Of a stretch of 64,000 nt of DNA, positions 32,090-42,967 are shown piece after piece (positions within the stretch are counted from its first letter, which is position 1; each line of letters opens with the position of its first letter). Under the pieces are notes generated by a model that was given only the letters and a program-made list of their open reading frames with translations, had not been told where the DNA came from and searched no databases. The translations under genes and the position numbers were made by a program. Origin of the DNA: Prochlorococcus marinus CUG1415 (GTDB lineage: Bacteria; Cyanobacteriota; Cyanobacteriia; PCC-6307; Cyanobiaceae); the NCBI RefSeq assembly GCF_017696015.1, contig NZ_JAAORL010000002.1:62001-126000 (forward strand), written 5' to 3'.

Positions 32090-33181
32090 CTAAACATTAA
32101 ATAAAAACTCCATTACATCACCTTCATTTACTACATATTCTTTACCTTCACTCCTAAGCAAACCTTTATTTTTTGCATTAGCGATAGAACCTACATCAAT
32201 TAAATTTTGATATGAAATAGTCTGAGCTCTAATAAATCCTTTTTCAAAATCCGTATGAATTACTCCTGCTGCTTGTGGCGCAGTCATCCCATCTTTTATA
32301 GTCCATGCTTTTGTTTCCTTTTCTCCTGTAGTGAAATAAGTTTTTAATCCAAGTAATTTATAGGTTGATCTAATTAAAGAACTTAATCCACCTTCTTCTA
32401 CTCCTAAACCCATAAGGTAATCTTTTTTATCTTCTGGTTGTAGCTCTATTAATTCAGATTCAACTTGAGCAGAAATTTTTATACATTCTGTATTTTCATT
32501 ACTTGCAAAACTCTGCACTTTGGATGAGAAATCATTTCCTTCAGCTAAATCATTTTCATTCAAATTTGTTGCATAAATAATTGGTTTTGCGGTAAGGAAA
32601 CCTAATTGCTTAATTATTAAATTTTCTTCTTCGCTCAGAGATATTGACCTGACAGATAGTCCTTTATGTAGTTCTTCTTCAATTTTTTCTAATAAGGCAT
32701 CTTCTTTTGCTGCCTCTTTACTCGTTTTAACCTGTTTTTTAATTCTCTCTCTTCTTTTTTGAAGTTGAGATAAATCAGCCAAATTCAATTCCAAATTAAT
32801 AATTTCAATATCATCTAGGGGGTCCACCTTTCCGGAAACATGAATTACTTCATTATCTTCAAAGCACCTTACAACATGAACTATTGCATCAACTTCCCGT
32901 ATATTTGATAAAAATTTATTACCCAAACCTTCACCTTTACTTGCTCCTTTTACAAGACCTGCAATATCTACAAATTCAATTTTTGTTGGGATAATGTTTT
33001 CACTAGAACTTAAATTACCTAGTTCCTGCAACCTTTGATCTGGGACTGATACTATACCTTTATTAGGTTCAATAGTACAAAAAGGGAAATTGGCAGCTTG
33101 GGCTTTAGCATTCTCTACAAGTGCATTAAATAAAGTTGATTTTCCAACATTTGGTAATCCAATAATACCTGCTTTTAACAT
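32090..33181 (-). CDS. ychF: Ribosome-binding ATPase YchF
   Basis: Full-length (363 residues) Obg-family P-loop protein. G1 is GLPNVGKSTLFNAL, G3 is DIAGLVKGASKGEGLGN, and the NLNEND segment replaces canonical NKxD, as in YchF proteins, which prefer ATP. The C-terminal TGS domain is intact (FTTGEKETKAWTIKDGMTAPQAAG and FIRAQTISY). It is a near-universal translation-associated core gene. The ferritin-like gene follows 6 bases after its stop. Confidence 0.95.
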   Translation of the reverse strand: MLKAGIIGLPNVGKSTLFNALVENAKAQAANFPFCTIEPNKGIVSVPDQRLQELGNLSSSENIIPTKIEFVDIAGLVKGASKGEGLGNKFLSNIREVDAIVHVVRCFEDNEVIHVSGKVDPLDDIEIINLELNLADLSQLQKRRERIKKQVKTSKEAAKEDALLEKIEEELHKGLSVRSISLSEEENLIIKQLGFLTAKPIIYATNLNENDLAEGNDFSSKVQSFASNENTECIKISAQVESELIELQPEDKKDYLMGLGVEEGGLSSLIRSTYKLLGLKTYFTTGEKETKAWTIKDGMTAPQAAGVIHTDFEKGFIRAQTISYQNLIDVGSIANAKNKGLLRSEGKEYVVNEGDVMEFLFNV

Positions 33182-33325
33182 TTTAAAAAATTTGTGGAAA
33201 AATTATCAAAAAAACATCTTCTAGTAATATAGTATTTACTTAACCAATCTTGGATAAGTTAATTATAATCGTCTTGATTATTTATTTAGTTTCTAAATAT
33301 TCTCAATTGCTAGTCTTCAAAAGAA

Positions 33326-34387
33326 ATGCTTGATTTAATTAAAAAAAATATAAACCTAAGAAGTGGAATTATATTGCTTTCTTTAGCTATATTTTTTGTT
33401 TTCATAACAAATTCCTTCAAGAAAAATAAATCAAAAGATATCTCTGACTTTGTAGTTCAAGTTGAAAAAGGAATCCTATCTGATTCAATTAATACTAGTG
33501 GTGAAGTAAAAGCAATTAGAACAAGTAATATTGGGCCTAGGAAGCAAGGTGTAATTAAAGAAATTAAAGTAGAGGAGGGAGATCTTGTAGAAAAAGGTCA
33601 GGTTTTAGCTTCTCTTGATGATGAAGACTTCATATATAAAATTGAAGAATTTGAATTAAATGTAAAAAAACTAAAATCTGAATTTTTAAGGAGGGAATAC
33701 TTATATCAAGAAGGTGCAGTAAGCAAAGAAGATTATGAAGGCTATAAAAATAACTACAACATTAGTAGAGCCAAACTTAATGATGCAAAAGCTGAAAAAA
33801 GTTTCTATCTAATTAAAGCGCCCTATGGAGGAAAGATAACTGCAAAATATGCAGAGGTAGGATCTTATATTACTCCAAGTACAAATTTAAGTTCAGACTC
33901 TAAAACCAAAAATTTTATTTTTGAACTATCGGAGGGGCTCGAAATTGTTGCCAAAGTTCCTGAGAGTGACATTGGCAGAATAAAAACAGGTCAAGAAGCT
34001 TCTGTAAGAATTGAGGCTTATCCCTCAAAAAAATATACTGCCATAGTTAAAAAAATAGCTACAAGAGCTGTAAAAGATAATAATGTAACCTCATTTGAAG
34101 TAACTTTAAATTTTAAAAATATTTCTGAAGAAATTAAAATTGGAATGACTGCTGATCTTGAATTTAGAGTTGAAGGTAATGAAGAGAAAATCCTAGTGCC
34201 AACAGTTTCTATTGTCACAGAAAAAGGTGAAAAGGGAATTTTAAAAGTCGATGAAAACAATTCTCCAAAATTTGAAAAAATCGAAATTGGTATTAGTAGT
34301 GGAAATAAAACATCAGTTATTGATGGATTAGAACCTGGAGAGAAAATCTTTATTGATATTCCACCTTGGGCTAAGAAAAGAAAATGA
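33326..34387 (+). CDS. Periplasmic adaptor of an efflux system, HlyD/MacA-like
   Basis: A membrane anchor at residues about 14-30 is followed by a lipoyl half motif (RKQGVIKEIKVEEGDLVEKGQ), a short alpha-hairpin, the second lipoyl half (IKAPYGGKITAKYAEVGSYI) and a beta-barrel (VKIKIGMTADLEFRV-like). This is the RND/MacA-type adaptor family (353 residues). No transporter gene is adjacent, so its partner is elsewhere. Its stop overlaps the polA start (ATGA), a conserved type of arrangement in small genomes. Confidence 0.85.
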   Translation: MLDLIKKNINLRSGIILLSLAIFFVFITNSFKKNKSKDISDFVVQVEKGILSDSINTSGEVKAIRTSNIGPRKQGVIKEIKVEEGDLVEKGQVLASLDDEDFIYKIEEFELNVKKLKSEFLRREYLYQEGAVSKEDYEGYKNNYNISRAKLNDAKAEKSFYLIKAPYGGKITAKYAEVGSYITPSTNLSSDSKTKNFIFELSEGLEIVAKVPESDIGRIKTGQEASVRIEAYPSKKYTAIVKKIATRAVKDNNVTSFEVTLNFKNISEEIKIGMTADLEFRVEGNEEKILVPTVSIVTEKGEKGILKVDENNSPKFEKIEIGISSGNKTSVIDGLEPGEKIFIDIPPWAKKRK

Positions 34388-37314
34388 GTTTAAAAACTGA
34401 AAACTCTAAAAAACCAATTTTACTTTTAGTCGATGGACATTCACTTGCTTTTAGAAGCTTCTATGCATTTAGCAAAGGGATTGATGGAGGTTTAACTACA
34501 AAAGAGGGGTTCCCAACAAGTGTCACTTATGGATTTCTAAAAAGCCTTATGGATAATTGCAAAAATATTAGTCCTGAGGGTGTATGTATTACTTTTGATA
34601 CAGAAAAACCTACTTTCAGGCATGAATTAGATCCAAATTATAAGGCAAATAGAGATGTGGCACCTGATGTTTTTTTTCAGGATATTGAACAACTAGAAAT
34701 CATCTTAGAAGAAAGTCTTAATTTACCAATTTTTAAATGTCCAGGTTATGAAGCAGATGATCTCCTAGGAACGATTGCAAATGACGCTTCTTCTAAAGGA
34801 TGGTGCGTGAATATTCTTTCTGGAGATAGGGACTTATTTCAATTAGTTGATGATCAAAAAGATATTTATGTCCTTTATATGGGTGGTGGTCCATATGCGA
34901 AAAGTGGAAATCCAACCCTTATTAATGAAAATGGAGTAAAAGAAAAATTAGGTGTTGCCCCAGAAAGAGTAGTAGATCTAAAAGCTCTTACGGGTGATAG
35001 TTCTGATAATATTCCGGGTATTAAAGGGGTGGGTCCAAAAACTGCAATTAATTTGCTTAAAGAAAACTACACACTTGATGGAATCTATCAAGCTTTAGAT
35101 AAGATTCTACAGAATAATGATAAAAAATATAAAGGATGCATCAAAGGTTCAATTATAGAAAAACTCAAAAATGATAAGCATAATGCTTTTCTTTCCAGGG
35201 ATTTAGCAAAAATCAATACTGAAGTACCTTTAATATTAAGTGATGGTTATGAATTAAAAAATATAAATCAAGAACTTCTTTCAGAGTCATTGCAAAAACT
35301 AGAATTATCAACATTACTAAGGCAAATTGATATTTTCAATTCAACTTTTAGCAAAGGTGGTTTTGACAAAAACAATTTAGCTAAAGAGGATGAGAAAGAT
35401 TCAAAATTCTCTAGTAAAAATGAATTAGAAAATATTGAAAATAAAATTCCTAAAATCAAAGTAGCTGTTGTAAATGATTTTGAATTACTTGATAAATTAA
35501 TTCAAAGATTAGACAAGACCAATGGGATAGTTTCTTTAGATACAGAGACCAATAGTTTAAATCCAATCGATGCAGAGCTTGTCGGGATAGGGTTATGTCT
35601 TGGAGAAGAAACTGATGATTTATTTTATATACCTCTTGGTCATCAAACAAAAAAAGAGACTCCCAATCAATTATCAATTGAAGATGTTTTCTCAAAACTA
35701 AGAACTTGGATAGAAGATCCAAAAAAAGAAAAAGCACTCCAAAATTCTAAATTTGATAGGCAAATATTTTTTAATCATGGACTTGATCTTAAAGGCGTAA
35801 CCTTTGACACCTTGTTAGCAGACTACCTTCTAAATAATCAGGAGAAGCATGGGTTAAGTGAAATTAGTTTTAGATTATTTGGATTTAAGCCCCCTTCATT
35901 TAAAGAAACAGTTGGTAAAAATAAAGACTTTTCATTCGTTGATATTGATGAAGCAAGCATTTACTGCGGTTATGATGTATTTCTAACTTTTAAGATTGTC
36001 AAAAATTTTAAAGAAAGATTTTCAACAGAAAAAAATGAATTAATCAAATTGTTCGAAGAAATCGAGCTGCCCTTAGAGCCGGTATTGTCTCAAATGGAAA
36101 TGAATGGAATAACCATCGACATCCCTTATTTACATAAACTCTCAAAAGAACTAAAAAGTACCTTAGAAGATATTGAAAGTAAAGTTTATGAATTAGCAGA
36201 GGAGACTTTTAATCTATCTTCACCAAAACAACTTGGTGAGATCTTGTTTGAAAAATTAAATTTGGATAAGAAAAAATCACGGAAAACAAAAACAGGATGG
36301 AGTACAGATGCAGTAGTTCTTGAAAGATTAATCGACGAACATGAAATAATCCAACATTTAATAAAACACAGAACTCTTAGCAAATTACTTAGCACCTATA
36401 TTGATGCTCTTCCAAATCTTATTAACGAAAAGACAGGAAGAGTTCATACAAACTTTAATCAAGCTGCTACAGCTACTGGGAGACTAAGTAGTAGCAATCC
36501 TAATCTTCAAAATATCCCGATCAGGACTGAATTTAGTAGGAGAATCAGAAAAGCATTCTTGCCTGAAAAAAATTGGAAACTTTTATCAGCTGATTATTCT
36601 CAGATCGAATTAAGAATACTTGCTCACTTAGCGGATGAAGAAATACTAATTAATGCGTTTCATAAAAATGATGACATTCATTCTTTGACTGCAAGATTAA
36701 TTTTCGAGAAAGAAGAAATATCATCCGACGAAAGGAGAGTTGGGAAAACAATAAATTTTGGAGTTATCTATGGTATGGGGATAAAAAAGTTTGCCCGTTC
36801 AACAGGAGTAAGTACTCCAGAGGCAAAAGAATTCCTAATAAAATACAAAGAAAGATATTCAAAAATTTTCAAATTTCTTGAACTCCAAGAAAGGCTTGCC
36901 TTATCAAAAGGTTATGTAAAAACAATTTTTGGTCGAAAAAGAGAATTTAAGTTTGATAAAAATGGACTTGGAAGATTAATAGGGAAAGATCCTTACGAAA
37001 TTGACCTGCAATCTGCAAGAAGGGCTGGCATGGAAGCACAGTCATTAAGAGCCGCAGCTAATGCACCAATTCAGGGTTCAAGTGCAGACATTATTAAAAT
37101 TGCAATGGTTCAACTAAATAAGAAATTCATAGAAATGAATGTTCCCGCAAAAATGCTTTTACAAGTACATGATGAATTACTGTTTGAAGTTGAACTAGAT
37201 TCTTTGGAATTTACGACGAAATTAGTAAAGAAGACTATGGAAGATTGTGTAAAATTAAATGTGCCTCTTTTAGTTGATATTGGTATTGGAGACAATTGGA
37301 TGGAGACAAAATAA
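34384..37314 (+). CDS. polA: DNA polymerase I
   Basis: A complete 976-residue enzyme. The 5' nuclease domain (DGHSLAFRSFYAF, GDSSDNIPGIKGVGPKTA) is followed by a 3'-5' exonuclease domain with its acidic residues retained (LDTETNSLNP, DTLLADYLL, YCGYDVFLTF), so proofreading is expected. The polymerase domain shows motif A ADYSQIELRILAHLADE, motif B RRVGKTINFGVIYGMG and motif C QVHDELLFEV. It acts in repair and Okazaki fragment processing. It starts inside the stop of the adaptor gene and precedes cysS by 24 bases. Confidence 0.97.
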   Translation: MSLKTENSKKPILLLVDGHSLAFRSFYAFSKGIDGGLTTKEGFPTSVTYGFLKSLMDNCKNISPEGVCITFDTEKPTFRHELDPNYKANRDVAPDVFFQDIEQLEIILEESLNLPIFKCPGYEADDLLGTIANDASSKGWCVNILSGDRDLFQLVDDQKDIYVLYMGGGPYAKSGNPTLINENGVKEKLGVAPERVVDLKALTGDSSDNIPGIKGVGPKTAINLLKENYTLDGIYQALDKILQNNDKKYKGCIKGSIIEKLKNDKHNAFLSRDLAKINTEVPLILSDGYELKNINQELLSESLQKLELSTLLRQIDIFNSTFSKGGFDKNNLAKEDEKDSKFSSKNELENIENKIPKIKVAVVNDFELLDKLIQRLDKTNGIVSLDTETNSLNPIDAELVGIGLCLGEETDDLFYIPLGHQTKKETPNQLSIEDVFSKLRTWIEDPKKEKALQNSKFDRQIFFNHGLDLKGVTFDTLLADYLLNNQEKHGLSEISFRLFGFKPPSFKETVGKNKDFSFVDIDEASIYCGYDVFLTFKIVKNFKERFSTEKNELIKLFEEIELPLEPVLSQMEMNGITIDIPYLHKLSKELKSTLEDIESKVYELAEETFNLSSPKQLGEILFEKLNLDKKKSRKTKTGWSTDAVVLERLIDEHEIIQHLIKHRTLSKLLSTYIDALPNLINEKTGRVHTNFNQAATATGRLSSSNPNLQNIPIRTEFSRRIRKAFLPEKNWKLLSADYSQIELRILAHLADEEILINAFHKNDDIHSLTARLIFEKEEISSDERRVGKTINFGVIYGMGIKKFARSTGVSTPEAKEFLIKYKERYSKIFKFLELQERLALSKGYVKTIFGRKREFKFDKNGLGRLIGKDPYEIDLQSARRAGMEAQSLRAAANAPIQGSSADIIKIAMVQLNKKFIEMNVPAKMLLQVHDELLFEVELDSLEFTTKLVKKTMEDCVKLNVPLLVDIGIGDNWMETK

Positions 37315-37338
37315 ACCTTATGAAATACTTAATTTAAG

Positions 37339-38808
37339 ATGATCAAACTTTTTAATACTTTAAGCAAAAGAGTTGAGGTTTTTAAGCCTATTGATGATGT
37401 AGTAAAAATTTATTGTTGTGGAGTAACTGTTTATGATTTATGTCATCTTGGTCATGCCAGAAGTTATATAGCTTGGGATGTATTGAGAAGATTTTTAATT
37501 TACAGTGATTTCAAAGTGAAGTATGTTCAAAATTTTACAGATATTGATGACAAAATCTTAAAAAGAGCTAAAGAAGAAAGCAGTTCAATGAAGGAAGTAT
37601 CTGAAAAAAATATCATTGAATTTCATAAAGATATGGATTCTTTAGGAATAATGCGTCCGGATAGTATGCCAAGAGCAACGAATCATATATGCAATATCTG
37701 CTCCTTCATAACAATCCTTGAGGACAAAGGTTATGCATACTCTAGGGATGGAGATGTTTATTATTCTGTTTTTAAAAATAAAAATTATGGAAAGCTAAGT
37801 AATCAAAATATACAAGAACAAAATATCAATCAGCAAGGAAGAATGGCTAATAATGAAAATAGTAAAAAACTTAATCCGCAAGATTTTGCACTATGGAAAA
37901 AAGCCAAAGATGATGAACCATTTTTTGATTCACCATGGGGAAAAGGTAGGCCAGGATGGCATATTGAATGTTCGGCGATGGTTAAAGATGAATTAGGAGA
38001 TACTATTGATATTCATTTAGGTGGTTCTGATTTGATTTTTCCACATCATGAGAATGAAATCGCCCAATCAGAAGCAGCCAATGGCAAAAAGCTAGCGAAC
38101 TATTGGTTACACAATGGGATGGTCAATGTAAATGGACAAAAGATGAGTAAATCCCTTAAAAATTTTAAAACTATCAGAGAGCTAATTAATTCAGGTATAA
38201 GCCCTATGACTTTGCGATATTTTGTTATGACTGTGAATTATAGAAAACCACTTGATTTTACTGAAGAAGCTTTAAGGAGTGCTTCAGAAGCTTGGAAAAA
38301 CATTAATGTAGCCCTTTCTTTTATGGACCTTACAAAAGGTGCTTTTAGATCTATTAATAAAAATGAATCTATCGAAGAAGAATATAAAGAGAAAATAAGC
38401 TTTGAATTATCTCAAAAAAAGCTTAAATTTTCTGAGGCTCTGGGAAATGACCTTAATACAGCAGGTGCTATTGCAATTATTTACGATTTAGCAAAACCAT
38501 TAAAAAACTTTTTAAACCAATTTCAAAGGGTCGAAGGTTTTAAAATAGACCTAAATGAAAAATTCTTTCTACTTGAGAATTTTAAAACTCTTGAAAAGTT
38601 GACTGAGGTACTTGGTCTAAAAAAAGAAGTTTTAGTAAAAGAAAGTAAAATAACAGAAGAAGAAATATCAACGCTTATTAATGAAAGATTGAAAGCAAAA
38701 AAGGAAAAGAATTATACGAAGGCTGATGAAATTAGGAATTTGTTAAAAGAAAAAGGTATTGAACTTATTGATCAATCAAAGGATATAACAACATGGATAA
38801 GGGTCTAA
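37339..38808 (+). CDS. cysS: Cysteinyl-tRNA synthetase
   Basis: A class I synthetase of 489 residues with the HIGH motif as HLGHAR, the KMSKS motif as KMSKSLKNF, the zinc-binding cysteine region CCGVTVYD, GWHIECSAM and HPHHENEIAQSE-like segments, and a C-terminal anticodon domain. It charges tRNA-Cys. It probably shares a transcript with polA. Confidence 0.97.
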   Translation: MIKLFNTLSKRVEVFKPIDDVVKIYCCGVTVYDLCHLGHARSYIAWDVLRRFLIYSDFKVKYVQNFTDIDDKILKRAKEESSSMKEVSEKNIIEFHKDMDSLGIMRPDSMPRATNHICNICSFITILEDKGYAYSRDGDVYYSVFKNKNYGKLSNQNIQEQNINQQGRMANNENSKKLNPQDFALWKKAKDDEPFFDSPWGKGRPGWHIECSAMVKDELGDTIDIHLGGSDLIFPHHENEIAQSEAANGKKLANYWLHNGMVNVNGQKMSKSLKNFKTIRELINSGISPMTLRYFVMTVNYRKPLDFTEEALRSASEAWKNINVALSFMDLTKGAFRSINKNESIEEEYKEKISFELSQKKLKFSEALGNDLNTAGAIAIIYDLAKPLKNFLNQFQRVEGFKIDLNEKFFLLENFKTLEKLTEVLGLKKEVLVKESKITEEEISTLINERLKAKKEKNYTKADEIRNLLKEKGIELIDQSKDITTWIRV

Positions 38809-38890
38809 ATTTTAAGAAAAAAACCAATTTGAAATTTTTGTTTTTTAAATACACCTTTAAATGGGAAGATATTAGAAATATAAGAGAAAA

Positions 38891-40120
38891 TTGAAATACA
38901 TTACTGTGCTCGGTTCTACTGGTTCAATTGGGACTCAAACTCTCGAAATAGCTAGTGAGCAGCCTGATAAGTTTAAAGCCGTAGCTCTTTCGGCAGGAAG
39001 AAATATTAATTTATTAACCGAACAAGTTAAAACACATAAACCAGAAGTAGTTGCGATTGAGGATGAAAATCTTATAGAAGATTTAAAAGATAATATTAAT
39101 AACTTAAATTTGGATAGTGCTCCCTTGGTTTTGAGTGGGAAGGAGGGGATTAACACAGTTGCAGCATGGGATAAAGCAGATACTGTAGTTACAGGAATAG
39201 TAGGCTGTGCAGGCTTAATTCCAACAATGTCAGCAATTAATGCGGGTAAAAATATTGCACTTGCTAACAAAGAAACTTTAATTGCGGCAGGGCCAATTGT
39301 TATTCCTGCATTAAAGAAAAATAATAGTAGGCTTTTACCTGCTGATTCAGAACACTCTGCTATATTTCAATGTTTACAAGGATTACCCAATTATGAAAAT
39401 GCAGATTTTTCAACAGGAGAGATCCCTAAAGGTTTAAAAGCTATACATTTAACAGCTTCTGGTGGTGCTTTCAGAGATTGGGCAGTTGAGGATTTAAAGC
39501 ATGTCACAGTGGAAGATGCGACTTCACATCCTAATTGGGATATGGGGAAAAAAATAACTGTAGATTCTGCAACTCTTATGAATAAAGGATTAGAAGTTAT
39601 AGAAGCTCATTATTTATTTGGGACCTCTTACGAAAATATCGAAATAGTTATCCACCCTCAAAGTATTATTCATTCAATGATTGAGATGGAAGATTCTTCA
39701 GTATTAGCTCAATTAGGTTGGCCGGATATGAAACTACCTATTTTATATGCGATGAGTTGGCCTGAAAGATTTAAAACAAATTGGAAAAGATTAAACCTAA
39801 GTGAAATTGGAAAATTAACTTTTAAAGATCCAGACGAGTTTAAATATCCATGCATGGGACTTGCCTATGCCGCAGGAAAATCTTCTGGGACTATGCCTGC
39901 AGTCTTAAATGCTGCTAATGAAATGGCTGTTGAACAATTCCTTAAAGAAAAAATTTCTTTTCAAGAAATTCCGACATTTATAAGTAAAGCTTGCGAATCA
40001 CATATGGAGAATTTGAATTTGAGTCCCGAATTGGAGGATATTCTTGAAGTAGACAATTGGGCCAGACTTTTTGTTGAGCAAGAAATTAAAAAAGGAAAAA
40101 AATACGTAAGTATTGGATAA
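38891..40120 (+). CDS. dxr: 1-deoxy-D-xylulose 5-phosphate reductoisomerase
   Basis: Second enzyme of the MEP isoprenoid pathway, converting DXP to MEP with NADPH. It starts with TTG. The NADPH-binding [14 protein letters not shown] is at the N-terminus, then [10 protein letters not shown], the metal site [16 protein letters not shown] and [20 protein letters not shown]. Length 409 residues is normal. A ferredoxin-like gene follows 2 bases later, which is notable because the last MEP enzymes IspG and IspH use ferredoxin; a link is only speculative. Confidence 0.96.
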   Translation: MKYITVLGSTGSIGTQTLEIASEQPDKFKAVALSAGRNINLLTEQVKTHKPEVVAIEDENLIEDLKDNINNLNLDSAPLVLSGKEGINTVAAWDKADTVVTGIVGCAGLIPTMSAINAGKNIALANKETLIAAGPIVIPALKKNNSRLLPADSEHSAIFQCLQGLPNYENADFSTGEIPKGLKAIHLTASGGAFRDWAVEDLKHVTVEDATSHPNWDMGKKITVDSATLMNKGLEVIEAHYLFGTSYENIEIVIHPQSIIHSMIEMEDSSVLAQLGWPDMKLPILYAMSWPERFKTNWKRLNLSEIGKLTFKDPDEFKYPCMGLAYAAGKSSGTMPAVLNAANEMAVEQFLKEKISFQEIPTFISKACESHMENLNLSPELEDILEVDNWARLFVEQEIKKGKKYVSIG

Positions 40121-40122
40121 AA

Positions 40123-40467
40123 GTGAATATTAAAAAGCATATTCTACTATGCGCAACACCCACAAAACAGAAATGCTTTAAAGGCAATGAAGGTCAAAAA
40201 ACATGGGAATGTCTTAAAAAGACTTTAAAAAAATTTGAGAATGATCCCTCTACAAAAAACGTTCATATATTAAGATCAAAAGCCGACTGTTTAAGGATAT
40301 GTAAGAACGGCCCAATTCTTCTTGTTTGGCCAGATGGTATTTGGTACGAGAAAGTTTCTCCAGAAAAAATTTCAGAAATTTTTACCTCACATATTATTAA
40401 CGACAAGCCAATAGAAAAATGGATTTTTAAAAAAACACCATTTTTAAATAGTCCTAGATACTTATAA
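40123..40467 (+). CDS. Thioredoxin-like [2Fe-2S] ferredoxin domain protein
   Basis: Starts with GTG 2 bases after dxr. It has 114 residues with the cysteine pattern CATPTKQKC near the N-terminus and CLRICKNGPILLVWPDG, matching the thioredoxin-like (Shethna or NuoE-type) [2Fe-2S] family with ligands C-x7-C and C-x3-C. Probably a soluble electron carrier. Its end overlaps the converging hydrolase gene by 14 bases. Confidence 0.8.
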   Translation: MNIKKHILLCATPTKQKCFKGNEGQKTWECLKKTLKKFENDPSTKNVHILRSKADCLRICKNGPILLVWPDGIWYEKVSPEKISEIFTSHIINDKPIEKWIFKKTPFLNSPRYL

Positions 40468-41539
40468 ACCAGTTCTTTACGACTTCGTCTGACCAGCAGC
40501 CATTAATCGAGTGAAACCCATTATGACCTCCTTTCTCAGTTATAAGAATAGTAAATTTATCAATAAGTTCTTTTCTTAAATTCAAAGTATCCTTATATGG
40601 AACCCAAGGATCATCCTTGGCATGAATAAAAAGCATTTTAGGTAATTTTTTTATTGAGTTTTGGACTCTAAATATTGGAGAAGCTTTAATATAATAATCT
40701 TCTAAAGAATTAAATCCCCAACTAGGAGCTGTAAATTTCTGATCAAATTCCCTTATACTTTTTAAACTTCTAATTTTTTTTCTTAATTTCTCGTTATTAA
40801 GAAGTTTTCCTTCATCATTAAATCCTTCCCATAACTGATTTTTTAGTCGGTGAAGTAACCATTTTTGGTAGATATAATTTCTAGATTTTTCAATACAAAG
40901 ACTGCATGATGATAAATCTAAAGGACTACTTACGCAGGCTAGGCCATCTAAAAGTTTTTCTCCCTTGTTTTCATCGTAATCTAAGCAAGCATTTAAAAGA
41001 ATTGTGCCACCTAAAGATAATCCAACACCGTAGATTGGAAGATTATTCATTTTAATGAGATCTTTGAACTCTAAATTAATTAATTTTTTAAAATATTTTA
41101 TTGCTGTAATAACATCACTAGAGCATCTAGCACAATAATTTCCTTTAGCTAGATATCTCGCAGACCCAGACCCTCTTAAATTTAATTTAAGAACTCCAAA
41201 ACCATTATTTGCTAATTTCCTAGAGATTCTTCTTAACCCAAAACGTTTAGTTGAGCCCCCTAACCCATGTATAACGATAACAAAACCCCTGGGATAGCTT
41301 AAGTTTTCAGGTAATTCTAAAAATCCCAGAAGATAATCACATTCAAATTTTTCAGAAAGAATTTTATTAATAGGAAAGAATATTTTTTTATTTTTTTTTG
41401 ATTTACCAAAATCAATAACAAAAGTATCTCTCAAAGTTTGTAAGTCGCCACCTATCCAAGGAAAGACTTGTCGAAATGAATTATTTTTTAAGTAATCTGA
41501 AAAAATTGAAGATATACTATTATTTCTCCCCAACTCCAA
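40454..41539 (-). CDS. Alpha/beta hydrolase of the YheT family
   Basis: A 361-residue hydrolase with oxyanion loop VIHGLGGSTKRFG, nucleophile elbow GVGLSLGGTILLN (Ser), acid region HAKDDPWVPY and catalytic His in EKGGHNGFH. The overall pattern fits the YheT/ABHD1-3-like family, which acts on acyl esters. Its N-terminal end overlaps the end of pntB by 20 bases, so it is the last gene of the transhydrogenase operon. Confidence 0.85.
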   Translation of the reverse strand: MELGRNNSISSIFSDYLKNNSFRQVFPWIGGDLQTLRDTFVIDFGKSKKNKKIFFPINKILSEKFECDYLLGFLELPENLSYPRGFVIVIHGLGGSTKRFGLRRISRKLANNGFGVLKLNLRGSGSARYLAKGNYCARCSSDVITAIKYFKKLINLEFKDLIKMNNLPIYGVGLSLGGTILLNACLDYDENKGEKLLDGLACVSSPLDLSSCSLCIEKSRNYIYQKWLLHRLKNQLWEGFNDEGKLLNNEKLRKKIRSLKSIREFDQKFTAPSWGFNSLEDYYIKASPIFRVQNSIKKLPKMLFIHAKDDPWVPYKDTLNLRKELIDKFTILITEKGGHNGFHSINGCWSDEVVKNWFISI

Positions 41540-42959
41540 GATCCTTTAATTCTGCAATTAGATCATTTAATACCTTCTTTGCATCGCCAAAGACCATAGA
41601 AGTATTGGGCAGATCAAATAGATCATTTTTTATTCCGGAATAACCTGCACTCATACCTCGTTTAATTACAAATACCGTTCTTGCTTCCTGCACATCAAGA
41701 ACTGGCATGCCATATAAAGGAGAAGAACTATCATTTTTCGCCTGAGGATTAACTACATCATTTGCTCCTAAAACTAAAACAACATCCGTTGCTGGGAAAT
41801 CAGGATTCACAACATCCATTTCTTTAAGTTGTTCGTAAGGAACATCAGCTTCTGCTAAAAGTACATTCATATGTCCAGGCATCCTCCCTGCTACAGGATG
41901 TATTGCATAAACAACTTCAATACCACTTTGCTCTAGTTTTTTTGTCACTTCCCTTAAAGTATGTTGAGCCTGAGCTACCGCGAGACCATAACCAGGAACA
42001 ATTATTACCTTGTTTGCTGCCTCTAAAGTCAATGCACATTCTTCAACACTGCAAGAAGTTATATTTGTATATTCTCCTGATCCAGAAGAGGCCGTACTTT
42101 GCGCAGATAAAGATCCTCCAAAAAGTACTGAGACCAAAGATCTATTCATCCCCCTGCACATCACTTGAGTAAGTATTAGACCTGCTGCTCCAACCATTGC
42201 GCCTGCCACTATCAAAAGCTGACTATCTACAACAAAACCTGCTGCTGCTGCTGCGATCCCTGAATAACTATTTAATAAAGATATAACAACTGGCATATCA
42301 GCTCCACCAATTGGCAAAGTAACTCCTATACCTAATAAAGAAGAAACTATAACTAAAAGCCAAATAGAACTTATATTGCCGTTTATCAAGTCAAAAAACG
42401 CTATCAAGGAAGCAACTGCAAAAACAATATTTACAAAATGTCTAACTTTGCTCTGAGTCCATCCTGGAGTTGACAACCAACCCTGTAACTTTGCCATTGC
42501 GACAATTGAACCAGTGAAAGTTATTGCACCTACAAATATTGAAACAGATATAGAAACTTCGTTAATCATTGACTTAAAAAAATCAAGATTTGCTGCTCTA
42601 TTAGATATCGGGAAAATAGCTACTCCCAAGGCGACTAAAAGTGATGACATTCCACCACAACCATTAAACAATGCAACTGTTTCAGGCATGGAGGTCATCG
42701 GTACTTTTTTTGCAAGTATTGCTCCGAACAAACTACCAATGATTGATCCAATTATTATCCAAATCCAAGACTGAATAGCAATTCCAGATGTCCCCAGATA
42801 ATAGGATAGTAATCCTATTACTGATAAAGACATTGCAAATGCAGCTAATCTATTAGCATCCCTTGCTGATTTTACTTTTGACAATCCTTTTATTCCCAAA
42901 GCCAGTAAAAGTACAGCTAGAAGGTCAATAACGAATTTGATGATTTCAGGTAGAGTCAT
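41520..42959 (-). CDS. pntB: NAD(P) transhydrogenase subunit beta
   Basis: A 479-residue membrane protein of the proton-translocating transhydrogenase, exchanging hydride between NADH and NADP. About eight membrane helices in the first 270 residues are followed by the NADP(H)-binding domain III (VIIVPGYGLAVAQAQH, HPVAGRMPGHMNVLLAEADVPY, LGANDVVNPQAK, VIKRGMSAGYSG). It is the third of three consecutive pnt genes, 8 bases after the short alpha subunit. Confidence 0.96.
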   Translation of the reverse strand: MTLPEIIKFVIDLLAVLLLALGIKGLSKVKSARDANRLAAFAMSLSVIGLLSYYLGTSGIAIQSWIWIIIGSIIGSLFGAILAKKVPMTSMPETVALFNGCGGMSSLLVALGVAIFPISNRAANLDFFKSMINEVSISVSIFVGAITFTGSIVAMAKLQGWLSTPGWTQSKVRHFVNIVFAVASLIAFFDLINGNISSIWLLVIVSSLLGIGVTLPIGGADMPVVISLLNSYSGIAAAAAGFVVDSQLLIVAGAMVGAAGLILTQVMCRGMNRSLVSVLFGGSLSAQSTASSGSGEYTNITSCSVEECALTLEAANKVIIVPGYGLAVAQAQHTLREVTKKLEQSGIEVVYAIHPVAGRMPGHMNVLLAEADVPYEQLKEMDVVNPDFPATDVVLVLGANDVVNPQAKNDSSSPLYGMPVLDVQEARTVFVIKRGMSAGYSGIKNDLFDLPNTSMVFGDAKKVLNDLIAELKDLGVGEK

Positions 42960-42967
42960 ACTAAAAA